In this document: positions 15,393 through 25,135 of the stretch, one piece after another
Numbering within the stretch: the first letter of the stretch is position 1
How the letters are laid out: every line of letters begins with the position of its first letter
IMG/VR virus record: IMGVR_UViG_3300020438_000080
Coordinates: 1-42,576 of that record
Source of the DNA: a virus
DNA length: 42,576 nucleotides
Reading direction: 5' to 3' (one strand)
Program-made: the position numbers and the translations under genes
Notes under the pieces: model-generated
Told to the model about the DNA's origin: nothing
What the model saw: only the letters and a program-made list of their open reading frames with translations
Database searches by the model: none

Positions 15393-16853
15393 ATGAGTTT
15401 ATCAGGAGGGGCTGTCCCCGCGAGTTTAGTACCATCGCAAAAAAGAATGGTATTAAGAGAAAATTATCTCTCGTTTGACGATTCAACAGGTGGTGGAACA
15501 TTTGCACAGCAATATTTACCAGAACTTTACGAACAAGAAGTTGAGAGATATGGAAACAGAACATTATCTGGATTCCTAAGAATGGTTGGCGCTGAGATGC
15601 CAATGACATCTGATCAAGTAATTTGGTCTGAACAAAATAGATTACACGTAGCTTATCAAAACGCACAAATTTCAGGTGGTGCTGGAGCGACTGTACTTAC
15701 TATTGATTTAACTGGAACAGGCACTTCTAAGCATGCTATTAGAGTTGGACAAACACTTTTAGTTGCTGACAACGCTACAGGTTTAGTAACACAAAAAGTA
15801 TTAGTAACTGGAGGCATCACTGCTACTGCAATGGATGTTGCTCCTTATGATTCTAATGCTTGGAGTGGTTCTTTACCAACTTCTGCTAAGGGAGTTAACG
15901 TGTTTGTTTATGGTGCTGATTTTGGAAAAGGTACTGAAGGAATGTTAGGTTCTATTGAGCCATCTTTCACTGAGTATCACAACTCTCCAATCATCATAAA
16001 AGATAAGTACGAGATCAATGGATCTGACACTGCTCAAATCGGTTGGGTTGAAATAGCTACTGAAGCTGGACAATCAGGTTATCTTTGGTATCTAAAAGCT
16101 GAGTCTGAAACAAGACTAAGGTTTGAAGATTACTTAGAAATGGCTATGGTTGAAGGTGAATTAGCTGACTACAACTTTACTTTTGATGGATCTGCATATG
16201 CTGCTGGTGATCAAAAAGTAAAAGGTACAGAAGGTTTATTTGCTGCGATTGAAGAAAGAGGAAATGTTTACTCTGGATTTGCAGGCGCTTCTGCTCCTGG
16301 TTCAGGTGCTTTAGCTGATTTTGACGAAATACTTAAGCAATTAGACAAGCAAGGTGCTATTGAAGAAAACATGCTTTTCTTAGCTAGACACACTGCTTTA
16401 GATTTTGATGACATGGTTGCGGCTATGGCTGGTGGTGGTTATGCTTCTACTCAGTCTGCTTCTTACGGTCTTTTTGACAATGAAGCTGAAATGGCACTTA
16501 ACTTTGGTTTTTCTGGTTTTAGAAGAGGTTCTTATGACTTCTACAAAACAGACTGGAAATACTTAAACGATGCTTCTACTAGAGGTTTATCTAGCGCTAT
16601 TGATGGTGTTATGGTACCTGCTGGAACATCTACAGTGTATGACCAAATGTTAGGATCTAACATCAGACGTCCTTTCTTACACGTAAGATATAGAGCTTCT
16701 GAAACTGAAGATAGAAGAATGAAGTCTTGGTTAACTGGATCAGTTGGCGGAGCGTACACTTCTTCTTTAGATGCTATGGAAGTACACTTCCTATCTGAAA
16801 GATGTTTAGTAACTCAAGCTGCTAATAACTTCGTGTTATTTAAAGGAGCATAA
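15393..16853 (+). CDS. Major capsid protein
   Basis: This is a 486-residue protein in the capsid position. It begins MSLSGGAVPASLVPSQKRM and has LPELYEQEVERYGNRTLSGF, a segment in the style of marine podovirus capsid proteins. Residues about 95-152 form an all-beta, Thr- and Val-rich stretch (VLTIDLTGTGTS...VGQTLLVADN), which looks like an insertion domain in the HK97 fold. The C-terminal part ends NNFVLFKGA. Gly, Ala and Ser are frequent and the codons are somewhat C-enriched compared with the neighbours, as expected for a highly expressed gene. Its leader is AAAAAATAAAAC before ATG. A terminator follows after the next gene, as T7 places one after its own capsid gene. Confidence 0.8.
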   Translation: MSLSGGAVPASLVPSQKRMVLRENYLSFDDSTGGGTFAQQYLPELYEQEVERYGNRTLSGFLRMVGAEMPMTSDQVIWSEQNRLHVAYQNAQISGGAGATVLTIDLTGTGTSKHAIRVGQTLLVADNATGLVTQKVLVTGGITATAMDVAPYDSNAWSGSLPTSAKGVNVFVYGADFGKGTEGMLGSIEPSFTEYHNSPIIIKDKYEINGSDTAQIGWVEIATEAGQSGYLWYLKAESETRLRFEDYLEMAMVEGELADYNFTFDGSAYAAGDQKVKGTEGLFAAIEERGNVYSGFAGASAPGSGALADFDEILKQLDKQGAIEENMLFLARHTALDFDDMVAAMAGGGYASTQSASYGLFDNEAEMALNFGFSGFRRGSYDFYKTDWKYLNDASTRGLSSAIDGVMVPAGTSTVYDQMLGSNIRRPFLHVRYRASETEDRRMKSWLTGSVGGAYTSSLDAMEVHFLSERCLVTQAANNFVLFKGA

Positions 16854-16881
16854 TATTTATTAATTTTTAAAAATATAAAAC

Positions 16882-17271
16882 ATGAGTTCATATATAAACA
16901 TAAAAAGAAAAGATGGTTCTGCAAGCCCTGTTGAAATCCAAGATTTTTACATTGGTGCTGACATCAAATCTATAGCAACTGCACAGACAGGTGCTACAAC
17001 TGCAGTAGCTACTACAGTTACTATAAAAACAGTTAGTGGTGTTACTGCTGCTTTGACATTAACAGCAGGCATAGTTGATAGTGCTGTTCCTTCTATACAG
17101 AAGTATTTTTGGGACACTGCTATTGCTGCTGCTAGTAAAGGTTCCGATTTTGCTGGAATCTCTGGTCAAATGGGTAACAACGCAGCTGGAATTGGCGAAA
17201 TGTTACAATTTCAATCTGGTGGTGGTCCCGAATCGGTTGTAGTTACTATCGATAGTGTTACAATCACATAA
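16882..17271 (+). CDS. Small Thr/Ala-rich virion protein, putative capsid decoration protein
   Basis: This 129-residue protein is Ala-, Thr- and Gly-rich and all beta at first (AVATTVTIKTVSGVTAALTL), then helical (DTAIAAASKGSD), ending in a beta strand VVVTIDSVTIT. It follows the major capsid gene by 28 bases and precedes the first terminator, the common position of decoration or head-stabilising proteins. No signal peptide. It could equally be another minor head protein; no family signature is recognised. Confidence 0.55.
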   Translation: MSSYINIKRKDGSASPVEIQDFYIGADIKSIATAQTGATTAVATTVTIKTVSGVTAALTLTAGIVDSAVPSIQKYFWDTAIAAASKGSDFAGISGQMGNNAAGIGEMLQFQSGGGPESVVVTIDSVTIT

Positions 17272-17283
17272 AAAAAAACAACA

Positions 17284-17310
17284 AGATCCCGCTTAGGCGG
17301 GGTCTTTTTT
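17284..17310 (+). terminator. Intrinsic terminator after the capsid genes
   Basis: The inverted repeat AGATCCCGC (17284-17292), loop TTAG, and GCGGGGTCT (17297-17305) pairs over nine positions with one G-U, followed by a run of T to 17310. It lies just after the decoration-like gene. T7 also places a terminator after its capsid gene, to make capsid mRNA more abundant than tail mRNA. Confidence 0.8.
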
Positions 17311-17332
17311 AATTATTATATTATATTATATT
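17311..17332 (+). promoter_or_regulatory. A/T-only leader between terminator and 17333 gene
   Basis: The 22 bases AATTATTATATTATATTAT plus ATT lie directly between the terminator T run and the next ATG. They share 19 bases with the sequence at the scaffold start (14241-14259). If the terminator is efficient, a promoter must lie here or readthrough is the source of downstream mRNA. Confidence 0.4.
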
Positions 17333-18103
17333 ATGAAAGAAGAAACAAAATTACCGGTTAAATCGGAAAAAGAATGGGAATTTAAAGATAGAAATTACTA
17401 CTTATTAAATAATTCTCAACCACTAACTTACACGCTACCATCTAAACACAGTAGAAGGTATCCGTTAGTCTGGTTTGATCCAGGAAAAGGTTATGAAAGA
17501 GAGTTAAGATATGCTACTAATCAAAAGTCTATATTTGTTGATGAACAAAAAGGATCTTCAACTCTTTCTCATATAGTTTTTGAAAAGGGACATTTGTTTG
17601 TGCCAAAAACAAAAAGAAGTTTACAAGAGTTTTTAGCTCACCACCCTCACATGGATAAGATATTCACGGAGTATGATAGAACTGAAGAAGCTATAGATCA
17701 ATTAGGTTTTATCAATTGTCAGTTAGAAGCTTTAAACATTGCTAAAAATATGGACATTGATCAAGCTGAAGCTATAATGCGAACTGAAAAAGGTTCAAGA
17801 GTTGCAGAGATGGATTCTAAAGAACTTAGACGAGACTTAATGTTATTTGCTAAAGAACAACCAGTTTTGTTCTTAGATCTATCAGAGGATGAAAATGTTG
17901 TATTAAGAAACTTTGCTATAAACGCTGTTGAAAACAATATAATAAAATTATCACAAGATCAAAGAACATTTACTTGGGCTAGTAATAGCAAGAAGCTTAT
18001 GCAAGTTCCTTTCGATGAAAGCCCTTACTCAGCTTTTGCCGCTTGGTTAAAAACTGACGAAGGAGTTGCAGTTTATAAATCTATAGATAAAAAACTTAAA
18101 TAA
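17333..18103 (+). CDS. Hypothetical protein bracketed by two terminators
   Basis: This 256-residue protein is charged, with no membrane segment and no catalytic motif. An N-terminal strand-rich part (PLTYTLPSKHSRRYPLVWFD, then GKGYERELRY) is followed by helices (QLEALNIAKNMDIDQAEAIM, then KELRRDLMLFAKE) and a C-terminal helical end. It sits between head and connector genes, where a head-completion protein or protein regulator of assembly could be encoded, but I do not recognise it. The gene has its own A/T leader and its own intrinsic terminator, so it could be a separately dosed transcript. Confidence 0.65.
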   Translation: MKEETKLPVKSEKEWEFKDRNYYLLNNSQPLTYTLPSKHSRRYPLVWFDPGKGYERELRYATNQKSIFVDEQKGSSTLSHIVFEKGHLFVPKTKRSLQEFLAHHPHMDKIFTEYDRTEEAIDQLGFINCQLEALNIAKNMDIDQAEAIMRTEKGSRVAEMDSKELRRDLMLFAKEQPVLFLDLSEDENVVLRNFAINAVENNIIKLSQDQRTFTWASNSKKLMQVPFDESPYSAFAAWLKTDEGVAVYKSIDKKLK

Positions 18104-18115
18104 CAAGTGATTATA

Positions 18116-18146
18116 AAAAGGGTGGCTTTCCGCCACCTTTTTTTTT
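18116..18146 (+). terminator. Intrinsic terminator before the connector gene
   Basis: GGTGGC (18121-18126), loop TTTCC, GCCACC (18132-18137), extended by A/T pairs, then a T run to about 18146. It is only about 12 bases ahead of the next ATG (18159), so downstream genes depend on readthrough or on a promoter upstream of it. Confidence 0.8.
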
Positions 18147-18158
18147 AAAAATATTAAA

Positions 18159-19181
18159 ATGGGAATAAACGTAAATACTGTATACACAACTGTCCTAAGT
18201 CTTTTGAATAAAGAGCAAAGAGGTTATTTAACACCTTACGAGTTTAATCAATTAGCTACTCAAGTTCAATTAGAAATATTTGAAAACTTCTTTGAAGACT
18301 ACAATCAGTATATACGAATGCCAAAGACAGATATTGAATTTGCCTCAAGGCTAGATCACGTTTCTGAAGAAATCGAACTATTTAAAAAGTTTGAAGATGC
18401 GTCTAAAGTTTCAGGAAATGTATACACACAGCCAGTAGATCTTTATAGATTTGGTGCTGCATTTTGGAATAGAGGTAGAAATAATCCAGAAATAGAGATA
18501 GTAAGTTCTAGAGAATTTGCACAACAAAACTTATCCCCTTTATTAGAACCATCAGATGATTTTCCGATAGCTAAATACTCTCAAGATAAACTAAGTGTAT
18601 ACCCATTATTACCAGTGGCCAACGAAAAAGAAAATGATGTTAGCTTTAGTTATATTAGAAAACCAAAAGATGTTAAATGGGGATACAACACAGGGTCTCA
18701 AGGCCAGTATGTTTATGATCCTACACCAATGTATGGTTTAGTAACTAATCTACTTCCTCAAATGGAAACACAAGTAGGTGGTCCTGCATTGCAAGGTACA
18801 TACACAGGCACAGTTGGATCCACCTTTGGTTGGAACACCAGCGGTAATGGATCTAACGCTACTATAACTGTAGTAATAGGTGCAGGTGGTGTTACTTCTA
18901 TTCAATCTACACCTGGTCAAAGTTTTGAAATAGGAGACACAATAACTATATCCGCAAGTGTCTTAGGTAGTTCTTCTTCTCAAGACTTGCTTATACGTTT
19001 AGATTCAAATGGTGTTATCAAGTCAAGCGCTTTTTCACAAGACTTTGAAATAAGTGATAGCCAACAAACTGAATGTGTGTTGAAAATATTACAATACTCT
19101 GGTGTTGTTATAAGAGATCCATCGATAATTCAAGCAGCTTCAAAAGAATTATCTCAAGACAATGCTAACGAAAAAAGATAA
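18159..19181 (+). CDS. Putative head-tail connector protein with beta insertion
   Basis: This is a 340-residue protein. It starts MGINVNTVYTTVLSLLNKEQ followed by RGYLTPYEFNQLATQVQ, a helical opening typical of connector or adaptor proteins in marine and crAss-like podoviruses. The middle, about 205-285, is a Gly/Thr/Ser-rich beta stretch (YTGTVGSTFGWNTSGNGS, ITVVIGAGGVTSIQSTPG, FEIGDTITISA), a small domain that recurs in cyanophage and marine phage proteins. The C-terminal helix returns to connector type. It would lie between portal and nozzle. Its closeness to the second terminator (12 bases) suggests expression through readthrough. Confidence 0.6.
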   Translation: MGINVNTVYTTVLSLLNKEQRGYLTPYEFNQLATQVQLEIFENFFEDYNQYIRMPKTDIEFASRLDHVSEEIELFKKFEDASKVSGNVYTQPVDLYRFGAAFWNRGRNNPEIEIVSSREFAQQNLSPLLEPSDDFPIAKYSQDKLSVYPLLPVANEKENDVSFSYIRKPKDVKWGYNTGSQGQYVYDPTPMYGLVTNLLPQMETQVGGPALQGTYTGTVGSTFGWNTSGNGSNATITVVIGAGGVTSIQSTPGQSFEIGDTITISASVLGSSSSQDLLIRLDSNGVIKSSAFSQDFEISDSQQTECVLKILQYSGVVIRDPSIIQAASKELSQDNANEKR

Positions 19182-19187
19182 TAAATT

Positions 19188-20348
19188 ATGGGTTTAATAA
19201 AAGAAACTAACGCTCAATACTACACTGGAGAGCAACAGTACTATGGCACTGGTACTGCTCAGCAAATAGTTGCGTGGCCTTTATCAATGACGCCACTTAT
19301 ATTTAATAGTTCTACAACTACAAATAATTTTAAAATATTTAAACAAGATGGTACTACTGAAATACCTTCTTCTGACTATGGTGTAAAATCAGATCCACAA
19401 ACACAAGTTCAATCAATTATATTGCTTAATGTTGTTATTCCTACTAATCAGATTTTTTATGTTAGATTAAACTCACAATCTGTATGGGATAATTATGGTA
19501 GTTATTCTTATATAAGTTTAAAAGATATAGTTAATAACTTTATGGTATCTTATGTTGGTATGGATAAATTAATACCTAGGTGTAGAAAGTCTGATATAAT
19601 ATTTCATGCTAAAAGAGGCTTGCAAGAATTTAGTTATGACACTTTAAAAAGTGTTAATCAACAAGAGTTAACTATACCTAATAGCTTGTCTTTACCTTTA
19701 CCTCAAGATTATGTTAATTACGTGCAACTTTCTTGGGTTGATGGTTTTGGTGTAAAACATCCTATATATCCAACTAGACTGACAAGTAATCCAACACAAC
19801 CATTGATACAAGATGAAAGCGGTGAGCCAGCACAAGATAGTTATGGAGAAAATTTAGAGTCTGCTCAGTCCATTACAAACGAAAGATGGAAAAATGTAAA
19901 TACAGAAGACATAACAGGTGAAATAAGTATGCAAAGTTATAATGCTAATGTATATAACTGGACTTGGTGGGATGCTGCTTGGGGACAGAGATATGGATTA
20001 TTACCTGAAGATACTAATATTAATGGTTGGTTTACTATAGACGAGAGAGAGGGTAAGTTTAGTTTTTCAAGTGACTTAGTAAATCAGTTAATTATAATAG
20101 AATATATATCTGATGGACTAGCTTATGATATGGACAGTAGAGTTCCTAAAATGGCTGAAGATGCTTTATATACTCACATAGCTTATTCTATGCTAGCAAC
20201 TAGAGCTAATATACCTGAGTATATCATAAACAGGTATAAGAAAGATAGAAGAGCTAAGTTAAGAAATGCTAAAATAAGATTAAGTAATTTAAAATCTACT
20301 CAGTTCACTCAGGTTATGAGAGGAAAATCAAAATGGATTAAACATTAA
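19188..20348 (+). CDS. Putative head-tail adaptor (ring) protein
   Basis: This 386-residue protein starts six bases after the previous stop. The core reads IVNNFMVSYVGMDKLIPRCR, IFHAKRGLQEFSYDTLKS, LSLPLPQDYVNYVQLSWVDG, and ends with helices (PEYIINRYKKDRRAKLRNA). This helical-bundle-plus-beta form is what I associate with ring or adaptor proteins of T7-like and crAss-like tails (role of T7 gp11). Two adaptor-like genes in a row (this and the 18159 gene) are not unusual in such phages. No motif proves it. Confidence 0.6.
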   Translation: MGLIKETNAQYYTGEQQYYGTGTAQQIVAWPLSMTPLIFNSSTTTNNFKIFKQDGTTEIPSSDYGVKSDPQTQVQSIILLNVVIPTNQIFYVRLNSQSVWDNYGSYSYISLKDIVNNFMVSYVGMDKLIPRCRKSDIIFHAKRGLQEFSYDTLKSVNQQELTIPNSLSLPLPQDYVNYVQLSWVDGFGVKHPIYPTRLTSNPTQPLIQDESGEPAQDSYGENLESAQSITNERWKNVNTEDITGEISMQSYNANVYNWTWWDAAWGQRYGLLPEDTNINGWFTIDEREGKFSFSSDLVNQLIIIEYISDGLAYDMDSRVPKMAEDALYTHIAYSMLATRANIPEYIINRYKKDRRAKLRNAKIRLSNLKSTQFTQVMRGKSKWIKH

Positions 20349-20350
20349 CT

Positions 20351-23300
20351 ATGGCTGATATTAAAAATACTTTTTTAAAATCTAAAATGAACAAAGATCT
20401 AGATGCTAGACTTGTTCCAAATGGAGAATACAGAGATGCTCAGAATATTAATATAAATAAGTCCGAAGGGCCAGATGTTGGAGCTATAGAAAACATAATT
20501 GGTAATTCTTTAGTAACTAATTTTGGTTTACTTGGCTCTGGAATATCTGTTATAGGAAGTTTTTTTGATAATATAAACGAAAGAATATATGCTTTTATAA
20601 CTAATTATACAGATAGTTCTGTAGATTCATTAGCTAATAATTGTGCATCTTATCCTAGCTGGACCACTAACTCTCCTGCACAAGGTGTTGTTTGTTCTGT
20701 TGTGTGTTATGACATGCCTACTTCTAGTTTTAAGTTTTTAGTATTTGGAAGTTGGCTTAACTTTTCTTTAACACACCCTATGCTAGGTGTAAACCTTATA
20801 GAGAATCAACTTTTTTGGACTGACGATAGGAATCAACCTAGAAAATTAAACGTAGATAAGGCTTTGGCAAACCCTTACGAACTTACTTATAATGGATATC
20901 CTAATGCTGCTCAACCTTTTTATCAAAATGAAGATCAAGTTTCTGTAGCTAAGTATTATCCTTACAAACCAATAGAATTAGTAATAAAAGGAGCTATAAC
21001 TAAACTCACACCTATATCAGCTGGAAATGTAACCGTAGGTAGTGTACGTAATATAACTAGCGGTGGTGGTGTTGATGGCCAGATTATGTTTACAAGTGTA
21101 ACTGGTTCAGCAATAATAATAAATCCAGGTAAAGATTATAGTGGTCAATTTACTGAAACATTTCCAGGAGGTGGATCAATGTTAATAAACGCTGATGGAA
21201 TAGGTACAATGAAAGATAGAGTAAGTTTAGATTTACCTACTAATTCAGTTGCTGACTATGATGGATCAGCCGGTTCAAGTTATGGCCCAACTTCAGGTGC
21301 TGTTCCTGTTGATAGTAATTCTACTATCCCACTCAATAGTTCGTTTGACGGCTGCGCTATTAGAGTTATAGATTCTGGATCTGGAGCTTCAGATGTTCCT
21401 GAAGGAACTTTAGCTTTTAATGTTACTGCAACTAGTTTTAAAGTTACAAAGACATGTATTTTTGCTGCGGACTCTAAAATAGTTCTTGGAGCAAACCCTG
21501 ATTATGATGCTAACTACCAAGGTGATGAAGATGTTTTAAAGGAAGACTTTGTTAAGTTTGCCTACAGGATAAAGTTTACAGACAACGAATACTCTTTAAT
21601 ATCCCCATTTACTCAACCTTGTTTTATACCTAAACAAAACGGTTACTTTGTTGGCGATGACTTTATTAAAACTTATGAAAGTACTTTAGTTAGTCAAATG
21701 GAGAATTTAGTTAATTCTATAGAATTTTTAATACCTGGCCCAGATAGAGTTAACGGCACAGCAATGAAATGGGGCGAGTCGTTAAGCGCTATGCATGTTG
21801 ATTCAATAGAATTACTATGGAAAAATGCTTCTGGAACTAACATTAGAATATTAGATACTATACCATCTATAAACTTATCAAGTAAGTTTTTAACCGATGA
21901 TAACTACACATACAAGTACGTAGCTAAAAAACCTATTAAAAGTTTACCTGAGTTTGAAACTACTAGAACTTCTGACAAAGTTCCTATAAGAGCTAAGGCT
22001 CAAGAAAGTGTTGGTAACAGAATAGTCTATGGAAATTATGTAGCTAGAAAAGGTAGACCTGAATACTTGGACTACAGTATTCAAATAGGAGATAAATTTG
22101 AAGGACCACAAAGCAGTGCTATAGAGATAAACACAGACTCTAACTTAAAACAAGCATATCCTCAAAGTTCAGTTAAACAAAACAGAACTTATCAAGTTGG
22201 TATAGTATTAGTAGATAGATACGGTAGACAATCCGATGTAATACTTTCTGAAAACGATTTAATAAGTAATGAGACTGGGTATAGAGGTTCTACATATTTT
22301 CATTATTATAGAAATTCTGGAGAACCTTTAAGACCAACAGTTGATGATATATGGTGTGGTGACTCAATAAAAGTATTATTTGAAGATCCAGTTCCAGAGG
22401 CATATAGTGTTAGTGGTTATGCTGGCTTATATCAGACTAATCAAAGTAATCCAACAGGTTGGTATACTTATAAAGTTGTTGTTAAACAACCTAAGTCAGA
22501 TTACTATAATGCTTATTTACCTGGTATTTTAAATAACTTCGCTCAAAGAGATGCCACTGGTTGGTCTGGAGTCGATTTCCCTACTGTTACTTCTACTAAA
22601 GTTGCTAATATTGTTTTGATAGGTGATAATATAAATAAAATACCTAGAGAATTACAAGATGTTGGACCGGAACAAAGGGAGTTTGCCGCTGATGTAGATG
22701 TTTACGGTAGGGTTGACAGCTCTGATTATGGTACTTCTACACAATATTACCCTAATACATTATCTGATACCGTTAGTTTGATAGGTACTTATACAGATCT
22801 AAACTACAATAGAACAAACCCAGGCGTTGATGGAGGAGATGATGCAGGTGATGACTGGATAACTTTTACTGAAAAAGAGGGTAACACACAAGCCAATCAA
22901 AGTGCAAATGGTGTTATCGCTTATAGTCCATTTTTTAATGTACCAGGAAATACTTGTGATGTTGATACTTCAACTACTGATTACGAAGCAGCAGTACCTT
23001 TTGAAACAGTAAATTCTACTTTAATAGCTAAGATAAATACTAGTAAAAAATTGGGTATAGTAGGTGGTGTTGGCCAAACTGGAAGTGTAAACCCTTGGAA
23101 TCCTAACTCCGGAACTACAGGTTCTGCAACCGCAAATATACTTTGGTATGCTAGACCTCCTTTAAGCATATTGGAAATTAAACCTATGTCTTCTGATTTA
23201 GATATATACTATGAGTCAAGCACTGGTGGTAAAATAGCTGAGCTAAACCAAGGTATAACAGTCGGAGATACTTGGACACCTAGAGACTTAGAACCTATTA

Positions 23301-25108
23301 ACTTTTCATACAGTGAAAGTCAAGCTCCATCTGAGTTTGTTTCAGATGCTTTTTATCCACTAGGAGCAGGTGGTATTCAATTAAACAGCGCGACTACTAC
23401 TCTAGAGTTAACTATGATAAAAGATGGTAATGGTACAGTTTTAGTAGATTCTAGTGGAAGCCCTATACCTTTTGAAGTACAAAAACTACCGTCGAATCAG
23501 TTTCAATTAAAAACAAAAGCTGATCAATATGTAGCTTTTGTTAGTAACTCTCCTATTGTAAACGTTTATACTTTTACTTTTCTAGCTGGAAATGTAGATC
23601 CAAACACAGGAGCTAATGTAGTTAATGTATTCACACTACCAATTGCTCCTACACAATTTGCATTATCAAACGATGGAGTTGGCTGGGAAGATAATGGAGG
23701 AAATTTAGGTAATGGAACAGCAGCACCTAGTAGCGGCAGCGTATACTATGGTAACAGTGCAAAGTACAATAACGATAGTAAAGGCGGTTTTAGCTGGCCA
23801 TGGGGCCCTTGGTTAAATGACGTAGGATCTGTTAACACAGACATGCCTTACAACCCTAATAAAGATTCTAACTTTTTTGGTGTAAACAATGGAGATGAAT
23901 TAAATGTGTCAGGAGATAGAGCTGTATATGCTGGCTCCTACCAAGATCCTATAAAAGCAAATCCATCACTTACGTTGGGTATGCAGAACGATTGGCTTCC
24001 TATAGTTGCTCTTAATGGTTTTAATGGAAGTTTTGGAACTGGTGTAGGTCAACAAGCAGGTGTTGTTGGACCTTTGATGAAACAAGAGATAGTTTGGAAT
24101 ATTGAAAATTTAGAGTTTTGGTGGACAGGTAGAATCGATAGCACTGGTTTATCCTCACCGACTTGGCAATCTTTTGCAACGCCATTTGAGCAAGGTTCTG
24201 CAGCTACAACACCTACAGAGTTAAGTCAATTAACATATAAAGGTGGGAACAAAAATAGTAGAATAATAGAAATTTCTGATGCTGGTGATGGCCAAAGCGG
24301 TGGTGGTACAAACAATACAAGTCCTTACCTTACAGGTTTGTCTTCAACGCAAAATCAAGTATTTTATGTAGGTGTTCCTGTTCCTACAACTGGAAACAAA
24401 TTTAGAAACTTGATCAGATTAGCTGATTTTGGAACCCAAGGTCTTGGGCCTATAAATCAATTGAGCGGTCAATTTGATGTAAATGGTAATCAACTATACA
24501 CAGTTAAGCAAGCTTATGGTGGAGCAGCTGAAACTCTAGTTCATAAACTAAGAGGATTAGCTCATTGGTTTAGTGATTTAAACAATGTTTATTCAGCGTA
24601 TCCATCTCCTCAGTTTAGCTCATCAGGCCAACCAAACTTCCCAACTGGATCGGGCAGTGATCCTATGTTTGGTTTTAAATATAGAGCTTATCCACAAGGT
24701 AGTACAACACTTCAACACGTGTTTCCTCAAATGGAGAATAATATTAGTGACACTTTTGGTCCTTATAATTATCGCAGTTTTTTATATTATTCAACTTCTA
24801 ATTATTTTCCAGCCGTGAAAGATGGAGGTAATTATGGAACCACTGCTACACAGCGAGCATCTTTAGGTAACTATACTCAAGGTCAGTCACCTGCTGAACC
24901 ACCTCAACCTTCATCAGGAAGTGCTTCAAGTGATGATACAAAAAACCATACATTATATCGTGTAACATTATCGCTAAAAGATACTAATGGTTTAGCTTAC
25001 GGAGCTTCTTCTGTTCTGTATGTTCACTTTGTAGTTTCCAACACAGAAAGTGAAATACCTACAAACCAAACTGGAGGTTTTAACCCTATGATAACCTTAC
25101 CAACGTAA
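20351..25108 (+). CDS. Large tail protein, probably N-terminal part of the nozzle
   Basis: This is a 1585-residue protein. It starts MADIKNTFLKSKMNKDLDAR followed by LVPNGEYRDAQNINI and EGPDVGAIENIIGN; this opening resembles the first strands of tail nozzle proteins such as T7 gp12 and P22 gp10. The body is beta-rich with Gly, Ser and Asn repeats (for example ITSGGGVDGQIMFTSVTG) and several long loops, as expected for a multi-domain tail tube. A C-terminal region ends NPMITLPT. The next gene appears to hold the other nozzle part. I see no membrane segment, signal peptide or enzyme motif. Exact domain limits cannot be read by eye. Confidence 0.65.
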   Translation: MADIKNTFLKSKMNKDLDARLVPNGEYRDAQNININKSEGPDVGAIENIIGNSLVTNFGLLGSGISVIGSFFDNINERIYAFITNYTDSSVDSLANNCASYPSWTTNSPAQGVVCSVVCYDMPTSSFKFLVFGSWLNFSLTHPMLGVNLIENQLFWTDDRNQPRKLNVDKALANPYELTYNGYPNAAQPFYQNEDQVSVAKYYPYKPIELVIKGAITKLTPISAGNVTVGSVRNITSGGGVDGQIMFTSVTGSAIIINPGKDYSGQFTETFPGGGSMLINADGIGTMKDRVSLDLPTNSVADYDGSAGSSYGPTSGAVPVDSNSTIPLNSSFDGCAIRVIDSGSGASDVPEGTLAFNVTATSFKVTKTCIFAADSKIVLGANPDYDANYQGDEDVLKEDFVKFAYRIKFTDNEYSLISPFTQPCFIPKQNGYFVGDDFIKTYESTLVSQMENLVNSIEFLIPGPDRVNGTAMKWGESLSAMHVDSIELLWKNASGTNIRILDTIPSINLSSKFLTDDNYTYKYVAKKPIKSLPEFETTRTSDKVPIRAKAQESVGNRIVYGNYVARKGRPEYLDYSIQIGDKFEGPQSSAIEINTDSNLKQAYPQSSVKQNRTYQVGIVLVDRYGRQSDVILSENDLISNETGYRGSTYFHYYRNSGEPLRPTVDDIWCGDSIKVLFEDPVPEAYSVSGYAGLYQTNQSNPTGWYTYKVVVKQPKSDYYNAYLPGILNNFAQRDATGWSGVDFPTVTSTKVANIVLIGDNINKIPRELQDVGPEQREFAADVDVYGRVDSSDYGTSTQYYPNTLSDTVSLIGTYTDLNYNRTNPGVDGGDDAGDDWITFTEKEGNTQANQSANGVIAYSPFFNVPGNTCDVDTSTTDYEAAVPFETVNSTLIAKINTSKKLGIVGGVGQTGSVNPWNPNSGTTGSATANILWYARPPLSILEIKPMSSDLDIYYESSTGGKIAELNQGITVGDTWTPRDLEPINFSYSESQAPSEFVSDAFYPLGAGGIQLNSATTTLELTMIKDGNGTVLVDSSGSPIPFEVQKLPSNQFQLKTKADQYVAFVSNSPIVNVYTFTFLAGNVDPNTGANVVNVFTLPIAPTQFALSNDGVGWEDNGGNLGNGTAAPSSGSVYYGNSAKYNNDSKGGFSWPWGPWLNDVGSVNTDMPYNPNKDSNFFGVNNGDELNVSGDRAVYAGSYQDPIKANPSLTLGMQNDWLPIVALNGFNGSFGTGVGQQAGVVGPLMKQEIVWNIENLEFWWTGRIDSTGLSSPTWQSFATPFEQGSAATTPTELSQLTYKGGNKNSRIIEISDAGDGQSGGGTNNTSPYLTGLSSTQNQVFYVGVPVPTTGNKFRNLIRLADFGTQGLGPINQLSGQFDVNGNQLYTVKQAYGGAAETLVHKLRGLAHWFSDLNNVYSAYPSPQFSSSGQPNFPTGSGSDPMFGFKYRAYPQGSTTLQHVFPQMENNISDTFGPYNYRSFLYYSTSNYFPAVKDGGNYGTTATQRASLGNYTQGQSPAEPPQPSSGSASSDDTKNHTLYRVTLSLKDTNGLAYGASSVLYVHFVVSNTESEIPTNQTGGFNPMITLPT

Positions 25109-25135
25109 TATGTTAAAAAATTAAGTAATAGTAAT

